A DNA stretch of 64,000 bases from Odontesthes bonariensis (taxonomy: Eukaryota; Chordata; Actinopteri; Atheriniformes; Atherinopsidae), in contig NC_134515.1 of NCBI RefSeq assembly GCF_027942865.1, positions 20,482,227-20,546,226 of the forward strand. Direction: 5' to 3'. The position numbers and the translations under genes are program-made. Within the stretch, counting starts at the first letter, position 1; each line of letters begins with the position of its first letter. Of this stretch, positions 34,774-48,500 are shown in pieces. The notes under the pieces were generated by a model, which was not told the DNA's origin, did not search any database, and saw only the letters and a list, made by a program, of their open reading frames with translations.

Positions 34774-35715
34774 GGCTACATTTACACTGTCAGTTAAATG
34801 TTACCCAATTCCGATTTTTTGCTCTCATGTGACACAGATCGGATATGTTTTTTGACCATGTAAATAGGACAAGGACGCATGCATTCGGATATTTTGAGAT
34901 CGGATACAGGCCTCCTTCATATGTGGAAATTTATCAGATACGAATCGGATGTGTGACAATGCGACCGCCGTGTAAACAGGCAGATCGGATATTCTTACAC
35001 ATTGCGTTCCACACGTCAACCTCGGAGGACGGTCTGTAGCTCATCAGCTCGTGGAAGCTGTATGTACCGATGCCACAGCTCGTCTCGCACGACTTGGCAG
35101 AAGTTACAATCAGGCACACTGATGTGTTGCTAATGCCAAATAGGTGAGCCAATGTGCGATAGCCTGCACCTGTTGCGAGCCACCAAAGAGCAACACGCAT
35201 TTTTAGTGGAATCGCCCGACGAAATGTGGTGTCTTGGTATGGGGACAAACTCTCGCACAGCATATCAAAAGTTTGTCGGCTCATTCTAAAATTGCTGACC
35301 CACTGCTCTTCATCAAAGCCCGCCACAACATTCTCCCACCAGTCCTGGGATCAGTCTCGCACCCAGACACTCCTCTGAACAGCTGAGGAGGCAATAATTG
35401 CAGCGTGTGCACAGGATGCAATAATGGCCCTTTTCCTCCTTCTCTGCCTTAAAATCCTGCCAATGTTGGGCAAACTTCTCATGTACCGCAACACTAGCAT
35501 CACACCTATTTCAACGTCGTCCATTTGCCTCAGCAGTAGAGTTTGGTAAACACTTAAGTAGGCATGCGCGATGTTTCGGGTGATAGGCAAGTGTAATCGC
35601 GTGAATCAGATATGAGTCACATTATTAAAGTACGTGTAACCACACGTTAAAAAAAAAATCGGATTTAGGCAAAAAATCAGATCTGGGCATCAAGACTTGC
35701 AGTGTAAATGAAGCC
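34774..35715 (-). mobile_element. PIF/Harbinger transposon, internally deleted, 942 bp
   Basis: Its inverted ends begin GGCTACATTTACACTGTCAG and, on the other side, GGCTTCATTTACACTGCAAG. Similarity continues through CCGATTTTTTGC-like blocks for about 50 bp. AAA flanks both ends (34771-34773 and 35716-35718) as a possible 3-bp target duplication. It carries the N-terminal part of a HARBI1-like transposase on the minus strand. Confidence 0.78.
34934..35590 (-). pseudogene. HARBI1-like transposase N-terminal fragment with one in-frame stop
   Basis: One minus-strand frame runs from an ATG at 35590 through LRQRRRKRAIIASC and VQRSVWVRD, hits a TGA, then continues as SQDWWENVVAGFDEEQWVSN and FRMSRQTFDMLCESLSPY. 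It then reads MRVALWWLATGAGYRTLAHL, as in HARBI1-type proteins. It ends at the element's inverted repeat, so the catalytic DDE half is missing. A single TGA separates two otherwise open 79- and 130-residue parts. Confidence 0.8.
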
Positions 35716-35718
35716 AAA

Positions 35719-36220
35719 AAGAGGCATAACAAGTAAGCCTGTTTACAGCTCGGCTGTAGGATTTATTCTGCTTATTTAAAAGAACATATGAGACATCCAA
35801 AGTCTTTCAGTGGTACCTAAATTGCTCTCTAAGTTACATTACATTAAAGTTTCAACAGATGTAAAATCTCCAGACATTACAGATGTGACACAGTTAAATG
35901 CAAACAGAATTAAAAATGAAGTATGGCAGTAACACCATGTGCGTTTCAATTATAATCCTTTAAATGTACTTACAAAACAATCCACCATTTTAATATCACT
36001 GGCTTAGCAACTGATTCCTTGCGATGCATCCGTCCCATTAGCAACAGGCCTGTGAGCTCAGCATCACCACCACCAGACTAATTATTTAAACTTCTACACA
36101 TCAAAATGACACAAAGCAAAACACTGTAAGTTAGTTATACTGATTTACCACTTTTTTCCCCCACTTATATTGAGGTACCTGTTTATCACTTTAAGGAATA
36201 TTAATGCACCTCCTTGTAGA

Positions 36221-36260
<40 letters not shown>

Positions 36261-39200
36261 TGTATAGAAACCACGCAATTTTCATTTCTACATGTTTTAA
36301 CCCTTTAACAAATTTAATCTCCACTTACAAACACTGGGATGGAGGCAGAAATCTTAAACCTTCCACAGATTAATCCAAAACTATCTGGATGACTCAATAT
36401 CAAATTTGGTAAATGTATTTCTACTTTCCAGTAGGATCAGGCAGCTCAATCTTAATAGGCCTATTTCTGTATAAAGTGATAATGCAAGAATTGTATTAAT
36501 AAGGATTTTTATTTAATCTCTTAAAATGAAAAAAAAATTGACATGATATGTGATAAAATACAGTTTTTATTAAACATAAATAGTCATTTCAATAGCATGT
36601 CCATGGATTCACTGTTAAATTGAGTAGTGCACATACTTATGCTCTAACAAACAGGAAATGGACATAGGCAGAAAAAAAAATGTGATTAATATAGACTTCC
36701 ATACATGTCACCAGCTAAAACAACATACATTTGTCAAATAACGATGCCTGGGATGAGTGTGGTGTGGGTCTTAGTCCTGAAAGGAGCGTGCGGGTGGAGA
36801 AAAATATGAAGATGCTTGTATTTCCTTAAAATGTACACACAGCTGCACAGCCAGCAACAACTTCTCTCACTTCCTCTAACATTCTGAAAGAAAGGTTGGA
36901 CACATAGAGAGAGGGATTTATAAAATGTTTAAGGTATATAGACACACACACACACAACAGCCTCCATCATCGCTTACTTCACAGTTATGAATTTTATCAT
37001 TTTTGACCCTAAGAGAGGAAGGTTCTACAATGATTTATATCCTCACACATAGGAAATACACGCATACACATACACATACTTACAAACTTACAAACTTACC
37101 TTAAAACATAGGACCTGGACTTCTGCTTGTTCTTTAAAGACACTGATGGAAAGATAATTAAAGACAGGGGGTTAAATAGGGTCATGAAGTGTTAACGGTC
37201 ACTTCAGCCAGGAATGTTCTGGTAGAGTGTGGGGATTTGTTAAGGCCCTCAACGTGTGTGTGCACGCAAGAGTCCCATGGTACTTTCCATCAGGGATTAT
37301 CTGGCTCGGTTTCTGCCCTCTTAGCCCATTCTCCCAACTTCTCACAGTTCTCCACGTGGCCTGTCGACTCATGGTAATGTGAAGAGTTTGGCTGTGTGTC
37401 AAATCATCTGGAGTCATTTTTAGAAGCTGTGGAGTGCTATGCTGACATCACCCCTACCTCCCACCCAAAGGCGCTCCCTCTCTAATCCTTCATCTTCCCT
37501 TTGAGGGGGCGTCTCCCATGTAAGGCCATGCCTTATGGAGCCACATCCTAACACTCACTATCAGGGTACACTTGGCATGAATTCTCTCTTTGGGTAATTT
37601 GATCATAGGAGGACAGCTGTAAATACAGGTGTGAATGAATCTAAACACATCTAGGATGCACCGAGGTCTGATCACCACAGCCTCTTTCGGGGGTGGTTGA
37701 GAAGGCATGTAAACCCATTTACGGTAGGGTGTGCACACACACATGTCCCTGACAGCAGGGAAGGTCAACTTTGTTTTGTGCATGTCACACAGCGACTGCA
37801 TCCAGTTTATTTGGTCAAACAACTAAGACAGAAAACTGAGACCCTAAAATCAAGGTTAAGTACCAAAAGCACATCAGAATGTCCCTCTAATCGGGCATGT
37901 GTGTGCAAAAAATGGTTTCCACTGACATTTGAGTATCCTCAAACCTATCAAACCTACAATGGATTTATTGGAAAAAATAATACGTAAAATTTTTTTTTTT
38001 GCCGCAAACCACTTTTGTTGTTCAGAAAAATTTGGAGCTATAGAGTAAAGAAAAAGGCGTCGGGGCAAGGCTCTCAGAATCTCACATTGTTTGGATTTCT
38101 CTGGAAAATAAGTCACAATTTGTTTCCCATCAGACCAATGTCAAGAAACAGCAATGACAAAAGGCACCCTAGGATTCATGTGTACAGTGTCTGGAAAAAA
38201 TAAAATAAACTAGGACTTGAACACACAGTATAGACTACAGGGTGATTGGAAGACCACGTTGATAAAAATGTCAACAAACCTGGAGGCTGAAGAGGAGGAA
38301 GTCGGGTAGAGAATTATACTATACCGATCACTCCCATGCCAGATACCATGAGCACGAGAACCATCCCGCTCAGTGTTTTTCCACACATTTTCATTTTTTT
38401 TCCCATTCATTAATGGTTAAAAATTTACAGCATGTGACTAGGGTTGAAATGAACATATATATGATTGGGTTTTAGTACAAAAACAATACATGTTCGGCAT
38501 TCTAAAAAATATACAGTACATGATAAGGAGGTGCATGTTTTACTCCTATTTGATCAAGGCAACCGGGATCTCACATGGATGTCATCCTACACAAAACAAC
38601 ATCCTACATGATATATGTTGCCATCTCATGCTTTCTACCCATGAATTGTGACACTACATTTTGGGCATGTGGACAAAGATACCTTTAACATGTTTGTGAG
38701 TGGGACTGCTCTGCATTTATTGCATCTTACAATCTTGTGTAGGTACAGAAAGGATTGAGTCAAGTTATAAAGGTGGTCTCAAGCAGAAAACAAAATCTTG
38801 TGTATTATCTCATGTAATTTGCAAAGTAAAGTGGGTCACGGTGATAATGTTTCACATTGCTGTAAAAAGAATCTGTGTCATGTGCTCTGAAGTAATATCA
38901 CACCATTATACTTCACTCTTGAACTCTTACAAGCAGCTATTCCTTTAACAAACCGGTTCAGTCAAAGGTCTCCTCATTCATACAAGCTCAAATGCTGTTT
39001 CTGCATCTGTTATTACTCTTCACCACTCTGAGTTTTTTTTTAATCTTTGTCACCCTCTCTCCTTGCTTTGTGCTTCTAAAAGACTCTATCTGGCCTCTCT
39101 TGTCAACAGTTTAAATGACACTGTAAGGCTGCGGACACTTCTTGAAACGCTACACCACCTGAGCATTTAAAACACTAATACTGAAACATGAATACGGCTG

Positions 39201-40693
39201 CCTAATAGTGCAATTATAAATAGATAATAGATATAAATAGAAAGCCGTGAAAACACCAGATTTGGTATTTATATTTGACTATAAGAACTCTTTGCCACAT
39301 CCAAAAGCAGGGCTTGTAGTGTACAGGGTGTACAGGAGAGAAGGGCTGAAAGCTAAGCAGAGATGTGGAGGAAAGAAGAGGGCAAGAGGGAAAGGACAGG
39401 TTATTTTTGTTTTTTCCAGTGTTTCTCTGCTTCTACCCTACTGAAATAAGCACTGATGGAAGCAAATGATGGAAAGTGGTTTATATGCTTTGACAGTTTA
39501 TAATCTATTAGGCTACATACGTGTTTTAGCTGTGCACAAAATTGTTTACCCTCAGGTACATCAGGTCGTGCCACAATTGTAAGCTAACAGCTTGAATAAA
39601 AATTATTAGAAGAACTTAATGTACAAAACCTATAGCTAAAGTAATAAATGAACTGATAAATTGTGAGTCAACACTTCGCTTTAAGAATTTTGTTTGTAAT
39701 TATTAAGAAAAAGTCAAAATGGTTGGCTAACAGTTTTAATAAATGGTAATTTTAGATAAAAGTATGGATTAATAGTTGTCACTGCTAGCTAAAATTATGA
39801 ATAAAAAGTTCTAAAGCTGGACTGTATGAGTCTACAGTATGAATGACTGTTGGAAACCTATGCTAATGGCAAGGTTGTTGGAAATTATAGCGAACAGTAT
39901 GAATAATAGCTAAGTGTTCTCTAAAAGCATGAATAGCATGAGCTATAACTGCGTTCAACAATTTATTATTATTACTCTCTAAATGAAATAAATCAGTTAA
40001 ACTGGTAATAGAAATAATACATTAATGGTTGAAAGTCAAAAATCACTGCTACAAGTTAATAGTAAGACCAAAGTCATCCAGGAACTTGTTAAAATGAACT
40101 CAAATAAACACATTTGAAAACCGTGGTAAAATGGTTGATGATTCATCTGAGAGGCTTGTAGGGGTTACGTCAAATGTCAAACATTTGGAACCGGGTTGGT
40201 TTTGTACTGCAAGAAAGAATGTCCTCACTTAACTACATTTATACTTGCGAGATTGAGTCCTGGGTCCAGATCTGTCTTCTTATGTGGGCTTAAAACTCCT
40301 GTTCAGAAACAGGCTGAACCACTGAACCACTGAAACACATTTCTGTTGTCTGTGACTCTAATCGACAGTCATGTAGTTAATGACATGTTTAGGATCCGAT
40401 AACGTTTCTGAGAAGTATGTTCTATTCCCCACACTGACTCTCTCTAAAAATATACGGCCAGAGAGTGATCTGTGTCACTAGTAGGTGGAAATAGAGAATC
40501 ATGTCAGCTTCAGTTTAAATTGATTTACAGGTTTTTTGTGTTTGATTTGTATGCATTTAATTGCACTTTTATGAAAATGGAAGACTTAAGTGTTTGAAAT
40601 CCTCCATGAATCATTTTGTGAATAATTTACAACTTTGATTTACTATTTAATCTTTGCTGTGCGCTCCTTACCTCTGTAAGTTTAGATATTGGT
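35719..40693. other. intergenic desert and mybph 3' flank
   Basis: No convincing gene. The right end should contain the mybph 3' UTR (minus strand, below 40694). Candidate minus-strand signals are ATTAAA at 40646-40651 and an AATAAA near 39962. Short frames between 36.8 and 38.4 kb have splice-like edges but do not assemble into a recognisable protein. A (TA)n run lies at 36224-36267. Confidence 0.45.
36224..36267. repeat. (TA)n microsatellite
   Basis: Alternating TA with minor breaks (TACATATATG) near the end. Confidence 0.9.
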
Positions 40694-43600
40694 TTATTTG
40701 CCCTTTTCTTTGTCAGTTTCTGGAAGAATAACCTCTGTTGGGAGAGAAAAAATATAGTTAGTCAATCATTTATTCCAAAGAGATTTACATCTGATGTATT
40801 TTGCAGTAAAGGAATGCTTTCAAGGTTAAATATTTGAAGACAAGTCTGGAGATTAATTTAAATAGTCTGCTGATACGTACGCTTGACCTCCAGTTTGCAG
40901 GAAACAATGGCCTCTCCCTGGACGTTCTTGGCTCTACAGGTGTACACACCACCATCGAAGGTACAGGGCTTACGGATCTCGAGAGAGCAAATGCCCTGAT
41001 TGGACAACTGACGAAACTTGGGGTCATTACCAATGACCATCTGATTCTTCAACCACTCGATCTTAGGCTGGGAGGAAGAGAGGACACATTTATAAATCAT
41101 CTAACTTGTTCATTACTCACAGACACCTTCCTTGTTTTTACTTTATAACCTGATGCTGTGACAAATAAAAAAAAAAAAACATTTATAAGCTCATGTTCAT
41201 GCCAAAGTGCTTTGTGATTTTTAAATCATAGTTAGTTTGTATCTTTATCATTGGACAAGTGTCAATAGGCAGCAAGCATGAAGCACAAATGTACATTTAA
41301 AGTGCCGCACGTTACTATTATCACAGAATATGTAATAAAGCAAACATAACTAAAGATAACAAGAAAGACGGGATTGTTTAAGTCTGAAGACCAGCATTTT
41401 ATTAAATTAAGCAGTGGGCACTCTCAATCTATAGATGAAAGAATAGAAAAGTCCTATAACATTTGAACAGTTGATTAAGCTCAGCATGTCAGGACCGCAA
41501 GCTCAACATGGCTCCTGTGTGTCACCTGGCATGGCTGTAGACTTGAGCTCATTTAAATTACAGCGACAATGTAAACCAATCCATTCAAATCCTCCCCTGT
41601 GTGTGGATGTTACACAGGTTGCCATTAACAGCGATAGCAAAGCTTCGCTGCAACCCAGACGGGTGGCAAAAATAGGACCTTTAGTGATACAGCAACATCC
41701 CTGTGTGGACCTGATAGTACATCAAGCCATGCTTGTTATCACTGTCTCTTCTTTATGTTTCTCTCAGCCCCCAATGCAGTCTCTCCATCTGTGTGCGACA
41801 GCTCTTTATCAGAGCTGGCAGGACAACTTATCAGACTACTGGACATGCCTTTCTGCTAGACCACTTCAACAGTTCTTAACAGGCTCTAATGTCCATGCCA
41901 GTGAAGAAAGAAGCTCCATAACCACATGCTAAACATTAACAACCCACTTAATGTGACATTTATGATGGATTAATAAAGAGTTGAAGATGAAAAAGAAAAG
42001 TAAGAGAGAAAGAACAAGCCTGCAGGAGAAAGTGGATGAGAGAGAAACTAAAATGAAACAGTTTGTAATTACATGATAACTAGAAAAAGCTGTTCCTGCG
42101 AAACAGCAGTGAGAATGCTGATGAGCTGAATGGGGGACCCTGAATATGCTGAAGAGCAGAAACTGTTGCTGAACTCTTAGTCGAGATGAAAAGGTTAATT
42201 GAGTAGTCAGAACATTGTCCTTAAATGTCAAAGATTAAAATAATCAGCAGAGCTTTGGATGTAAAAAAGGATTCAAAGACACAGATGTGAAATGAGATCA
42301 ATACATCCAACATGATTTAAGTTGCAGCAGTTGTAGTAACTGTAAGTGACCTGAAGTGTCAGAGGAAACATTTCAGTTAAAAGTTAAGGATTTAGTTGCG
42401 ATGTACAGTGGATGAGGACAGCACCCTTTGTCAAAGGAAACCAAAAAGTTTTACTTTGTGTCCATCAGTTTAAGTCCATTTAAGTGTGTGTGTATCTTTT
42501 GCAATTTGCTGTGTTTTATCACAGAAATATAGCCTCGAAATATTATGTAGATGTTTGTGTGTCTATTTGTGTCTTTGTGATTCTCCAGGGATGCACGTGT
42601 GTATGTGTTTCTGTGTCAGAGCAATGGAGTTGGTATAATAGTTGAGATTGCTTAAATATGTGTAAATCCATGTTGTGTCACATATCACAGAAACATATAT
42701 GGTAGGTGAGGTTTATATGCCACTGGAATATTTTGAATGATAAAGCAGAAAACTGAACAGCTGATTGATGAAAACATCTTCTGTACCTGTGTGAGCTGTC
42801 AGTTATGTCGCCATGGGGGAGATACGAGAGTCTGGGCTGAGAAATGCACTCAAACTTTGTGTCAATCCTCCCCATTTTGTGGAAAAACTGTAACTCCAAC
42901 TTTCAAATGTTTTACACCGTAGGAACAACAAGGCTTTGCTGATGAGATCGGTGTGTCAGTTGTGTTACTGAGGCAGGAAAGTGTTAAAAGAAAAGTAAAT
43001 GCTTCTCCTAATGTGTACTGCAGTCTATTGGGCAATTGGAAGGTACTCTTGTGATTTAGAGGCTTCTAGTTCAAAAAGTGAAGTTCTGATGGCTATGAGA
43101 GTCATATTCTGAGGGAGAGGATACATTTTCCCAAGTTTTGAAGGTAAAATTATGTCTGTGGGTTAAAGATTGTGGACACAGTGACAGGTTGAAAACGTTT
43201 TTCTGAAAGAATCTTTCTTTCTTCTGCCACAGTTGGAGCCTCCACTCTACACACCAACATTACATCTCATTGACAAAATTTGCATAAAGAGCTAAATATC
43301 TTCATAAATATAATTATAAATCATAATTCTAAAAGTTAGAAAAAACAAAAGTGGTAGTCTTTTGCAAAGACAGCAATCCATGCCTCTCTTTTCATGTTCC
43401 CAAGCTGATAATTGGATGTTTTCACACAGCCATTGCAATGCTGCTATTTATTCAGACATGGTTTATCTAGGTCTACATTTATTTTTGCCAAAGAAAAGAA
43501 AAATTTGATAAATAGATCCTTATTCTCAAAGAGCCAGAGTTTCAGAAACATATCATACTCACATTCTCAGCTGTAATGGAAACATCCATCTCCCTGCTCT

Positions 43601-45519
43601 TCCCCTTTCTCCATTTCCTCATGCTAAATGTTGTGGTCAGACATAAGAACGATCACAGTTTCTTTATCAGTTTGTTTGATTTGTCTCGCTTACACTGACA
43701 TGTGCAGACCGTCCGTCCACTGCTGTCCTTGGGGAGAGGCCAAGGACAGCTGAGACGAACAATCAACTGCATTTCCACCATGGCCTGCCACCTAATCTGT
43801 CTGAGTCTGTTGGACAACTGTAAAGATAAGTTTAACCAGAGAAGCGGCCGCCAAGCAGAGTGAGAGACATGCTGAAACTTTGTACTGACATGCCAGCATG
43901 ATCCCTACCCTGAAGCTACAGTGGATCTTTTTAGCTGTGACATTAATAACTCATTTGAGGCAGCGTGTAACTCACTAAAACAGTTTTATTGAGTGCATAT
44001 ATTGAACAAAACTGTTTTGTATGAAATATTAAGTATCCAAAATTTAAGCTTCCCATTATGATACAAAAAAAATTAAGCTTTTTTTTTTTTTTTTAAATCA
44101 ACTTAATTTCGTTATCAATGAGGAGAAGTCCTGCAGAAGCTATGTGTGAGTTTAAGAGTGTATGACTGACCTTGGGACATCCACGAACAGAACACAGCAG
44201 CTTGGTGGTGTATCCCACAGTGGCAGCACGGTCTATGAGGGGAGTGGTGAACTTGGGTGCCTCATTGTAGTCGGGATCCTGGTACTCGGGAGGCTTGTAG
44301 TTGATACCTGTTTTCAAACGCAGTTGGGTTAAGAAGGCTGTGGTCACTACATCTGGGTATCCTATTAAAACTCTTCTCTTATACACAGAATGGTAATAAC
44401 TGACAGCACTGGATGGAGGTGTTCACTGTTTCACTGAGCAGCTGCAGTTGTGCGTCATACACAGAAATGGTGGTTCCGCCACAAAAGGCTAACCTGTGGA
44501 GTAAAGTTGTGCTACTCAAGATTTGCTGAACAGCAGCACTTTGGCGACATGTAGGTACACTAAAGTCAGCGGCACCGCTCATGTGGAGGAGAGTGAAGAT
44601 GTGCTAATGTGTTACATAGTGGTATTTTTGCAGATATGAGGTAAGACATGGTAAGCTAATGTTCATATGAGACCAAACCTTGCAGTGGATTGTACTGAGC
44701 AACAGTCTTTGATTAATCCATTTTACAAGTAAGCGAGTATGTGTTATTTCTTTATTTAAAAAAAAAAAAATCTTACTTTGTTAATATTCATACAATAACG
44801 TTTGTTAGCATACTCAGCGCCATTTTATTTATGCCTCTGCAAACCGCTGAGTTACAAAGACTCAAAAGTGCCTGTGACGTCCCCATTTAGCCCGAAGGAG
44901 AACGTTTCAGATTCAGATTCGCATCAAATGCAAAGACAGATGGTCCAACTATAACAAAGACTGACGAGAAAAATGGATTCAATTATTCAAATTTGTGTTT
45001 CCATTATTATCATTTAAATCTGTTTCTGCAGCGGGTCCTGCACAGAAAATAGCTGTAGTGCTGCCATAAAAATGGCCCACAGAGGAAGAGAACTGTTCAG
45101 AAGGTGATGGGGAAAAAGTATTCATTGTGGATACTGTTTAATGCGTCTGTAGAGGACACATTTAAGAAATGGAAATCCGTATTCATTATGTAATGAAAAC
45201 ATTAAAGAGGGACGTCACACACTTACTTTGAATTAAATTTTTACATCATGCTGAAATATATATAGATGTCAACATTTTAAAACTACAAAAAAACATACTG
45301 ATGCTGATATAAATTGTATTATATGAAAAAAAATATCCACATCAATCAATTAGTATCCAATCTATACTATCAAAATAGAAATCACAAAGACAGCGGGAAC
45401 TATTTAAATACGTCACACAGTCGATGGTATGCACAGACACTGACCCACGCCACCAATTGCATTTGAAGGGTAGGCTACATAGGTAAATATGAAAACACTT
45501 GCAAGCACACACACACACC

Positions 45520-45583
<64 letters not shown>

Positions 45584-48500
45584 GCGCTCTGCCAGGGGTC
45601 TTAATGCTTTCGCAGCCTCTTAAAATTCATCTCAGACATAGCTGAACACTGGCCAAGAGAGTTATCCACTTATGTTTAAAGCTTTGCCAAGGTCATTTCC
45701 ACTCCTCAAGTCTTCACTGCAGACTCCTTTGGAGTAACTGCGGTTCATTAATATATATATCATGCTCCGGAGGGGCAGCCTTGTAACTACAACTCTTTTC
45801 CATATAAGCAAACTGGCCAAGGAAAATAAAGGAATTGCATGTGAAAAAGTTTCACCTGTCTTCTGGATAGTGGCCACTTCCTTGGTGAGAGCGCTCTGCT
45901 CACTCTTGCCCACCCGGTTCTCAGCAAACACCCTGAAGATGTACGAGTTGCCCATGATGAGGTCTGAGATGGTGGCAGTTAGCCTGTGGCAGTGCTCCAG
46001 CACCGTGAACCAGTCCTGCAGGTGGAGACACAACAGACTGGTCACTTTAGTGCGGCACAGATGGAAAATCCCTGCTGCTGAATCCCTGCCGGATGAAGTA
46101 TTACCAGTGAGCTATAAATCAACCCATTAGAAACTTGAATTTTTTGTCACCACAATTATCTACCTCCATTTTCCTTTTTCACCATCTTGATTTGAACCCT
46201 TTTTTTTCACAATTAATCCCCTACTTTCTCTCTAAACCTTCTCTAAACCTTAACAGTTTTTTTTTTTTATGTAAGCATGTGCCATCTCATACCCCTGTCT
46301 TCCTATCAGCCTTCTGAACAGTGTATCCAGTGATGTCTGTGTTGCCGTTATCTTTGGGAGGAGTCCATTCCAGAGCAGCATTGAATCCCCAGGTGTCCAC
46401 CAGCTTCAAACTAGAAGGAGGACCGGGCCGCTCTGAGGAGACACACTACCGTCAGTTTTACATCCAAAACTATTAAAATCACAACCATCTTGTTTATCAA
46501 AGGATGACTGGTGCCAGCTCCAAGCCGTATAAGATCTAAGATCTATCATGTGTCGAACATCCGATCCCTTGTTTATTGGTAGCAGCTGACAGCCGACTCA
46601 AAAAGTCTCAAAACCAAAATGTCAACAAGTCAGCCGAGCACATTAATCAGGGAGATCTGAAGTCAGTCCACATGTTGCATCCATATTATTCTGTGTATGC
46701 ATTTGTCTATGCTGGTTTACATTTTCCAAAATAAACCCCGCCATGCATGACTCACCCACGATCTGAAGGGTGACGGTGGCTTTGTCTTCAAAGCTCTCCA
46801 CTTTAAGAGCCATCTCGTAAACGCCAGAGTCTTCCCTCTGAGCGCTGCGGATAAACATGATGCTGTCCTTGTCACTGTTCCTGATGTTGACCGTCTTTGT
46901 ATCCAAAGGCTGACCATCCTTGAGCCAGGACACTACAGGTTTGGGCTTTCCCTGAGAAGTTGGCAAAAGAAACGTCAAAAACATGCAGTGACAGGAGTTT
47001 TTTGTTTCTCATTCATTTTTCATTATTTGGGTGCCATCTTACAAGGAATGGGATGACAAGGTTGACCTGCTCCCCAACCTGCTTGACGTAGCAGGATCTG
47101 AGATTACGAGGCAAGCGGATCTTGGGACGGTCTGAAAAGTCAAGTCAAACATGTTTATCCCCATCCATTTTCTATAACTTTCATAAACGTACAGAAATGT
47201 TGCCCCTTTTGTACCAAATCATTAATTTTCCAGCATTAGCTAACATCACCAGCCATGAAGGGCACAGTGTACAAACTGTCCTATGATTGAGGCGTTTTTA
47301 AAGCAAAAGGGCAAATGTTTTCTGCTTGGGTCAAAGACACCTAACGCCAAAGACACGCCAGAGAAGAAAACAAACCAACAAAAAAAAATCTGATTGTGGA
47401 TTGTGATAGACTTGTGATTACACTCAAGAGCCTACCATCTGCACAGTTTGTTCCTCTTCTCAGTTTATAATAAAGAAGGAGAGCGTCACAGGAATTATAG
47501 AACATTTTCTGAGTGTCAACATTCTGAGTGTCTGTAGAAAACCACAGTATCTGGGCAGAGAGTGGCAAAAGAGTAAGACTCTGCATCCAGCAGCTCCAAA
47601 AATAGATCTGGTGACACGAAAGTCTCGGATGAAACCTTTCAAGTGTCCCTCCATGTCATGGGAATAGGAAAAGAAAGAAGATGTCATCATTTTCAGGTTC
47701 TGCTGTGAATACAATCATATGGATGAAATTGCATCACGGGTGAGATTTTGTGCTCCATCTATCCAGATATTGCTGGCTGTTTTTTTCGTTCAGGCCAAGT
47801 GCTAAGTAACAGGAACGGCATCCTTCACATTTCTGCATTAGCAGCAAATATTTCAAAAGTTCTCTGAGCTTAGAGGATACATAAAACCCCCAAGCTGCTG
47901 CCCTCCATCAACTCTTTCATCCTGCTGTTTCTCCTTATCTCACACCCCATCAAGCTCATGTTCATATTCATCTAGCTATCACATTGACCCACTCTCTCGC
48001 CTCGTGTCTTTACATTTGTCACCATATCAGTGTTGCACAGGCTGAGTCTAGCTCCTGGAGCCATTATTTCCCCGGAAGATCAGGTCTGCCCCCAGATTTG
48101 GCTCAAACACTAATCCCTGCTAATCAACAAGCCTGCCAGCAATGCCCAGAAGTGTCACTGTCATCAGAGCATCCAGCAGCCAATAAGTCCTCCCACAAAC
48201 AATGTGTAATCTGTCTTTGTCTCTGGATAAAGTGTCTTTGTGGGGGGCTTTCGACAAATGTAGGACAGTGTGTCTTCATCAGAAGCTTGTACATGTGTGA
48301 CACACAGCTGAATTTACCCCCAACAAGCCACTCAGAATCCATCAATCAGGCTCATGTTTCACTCTCCTCAGATGACCAGTAGTTCTGTTTGCCTGACCGC
48401 ATTTCTCTCTAAAGTCCCCCGTTTCGTCACAGTGGTTTGAACCTCAAGCAGGAAATGTATTCAAATGCATTAAGCCATGTGTCTGAAAGTGGATAAGTGG

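Noticed and set aside
37490-37822. 110-residue minus-strand frame
   Set aside because: No initiation context, no recognisable domain and no codon-use signal. Likely chance.
36860-38394. A possible small secreted-protein gene on the minus strand (signal-like frame at 38394, splice-flanked pieces near 37560-37830, 37117-37159 and 36890)
   Set aside because: Individual edges look like splice sites, but no joined frame keeps phase with a recognisable family pattern. I tried a chemokine-like reading and the cysteine spacing did not hold.
45342-45578. 78-residue Cys/Val-rich frame
   Set aside because: It is a translation of the CA microsatellite in a mybph intron.
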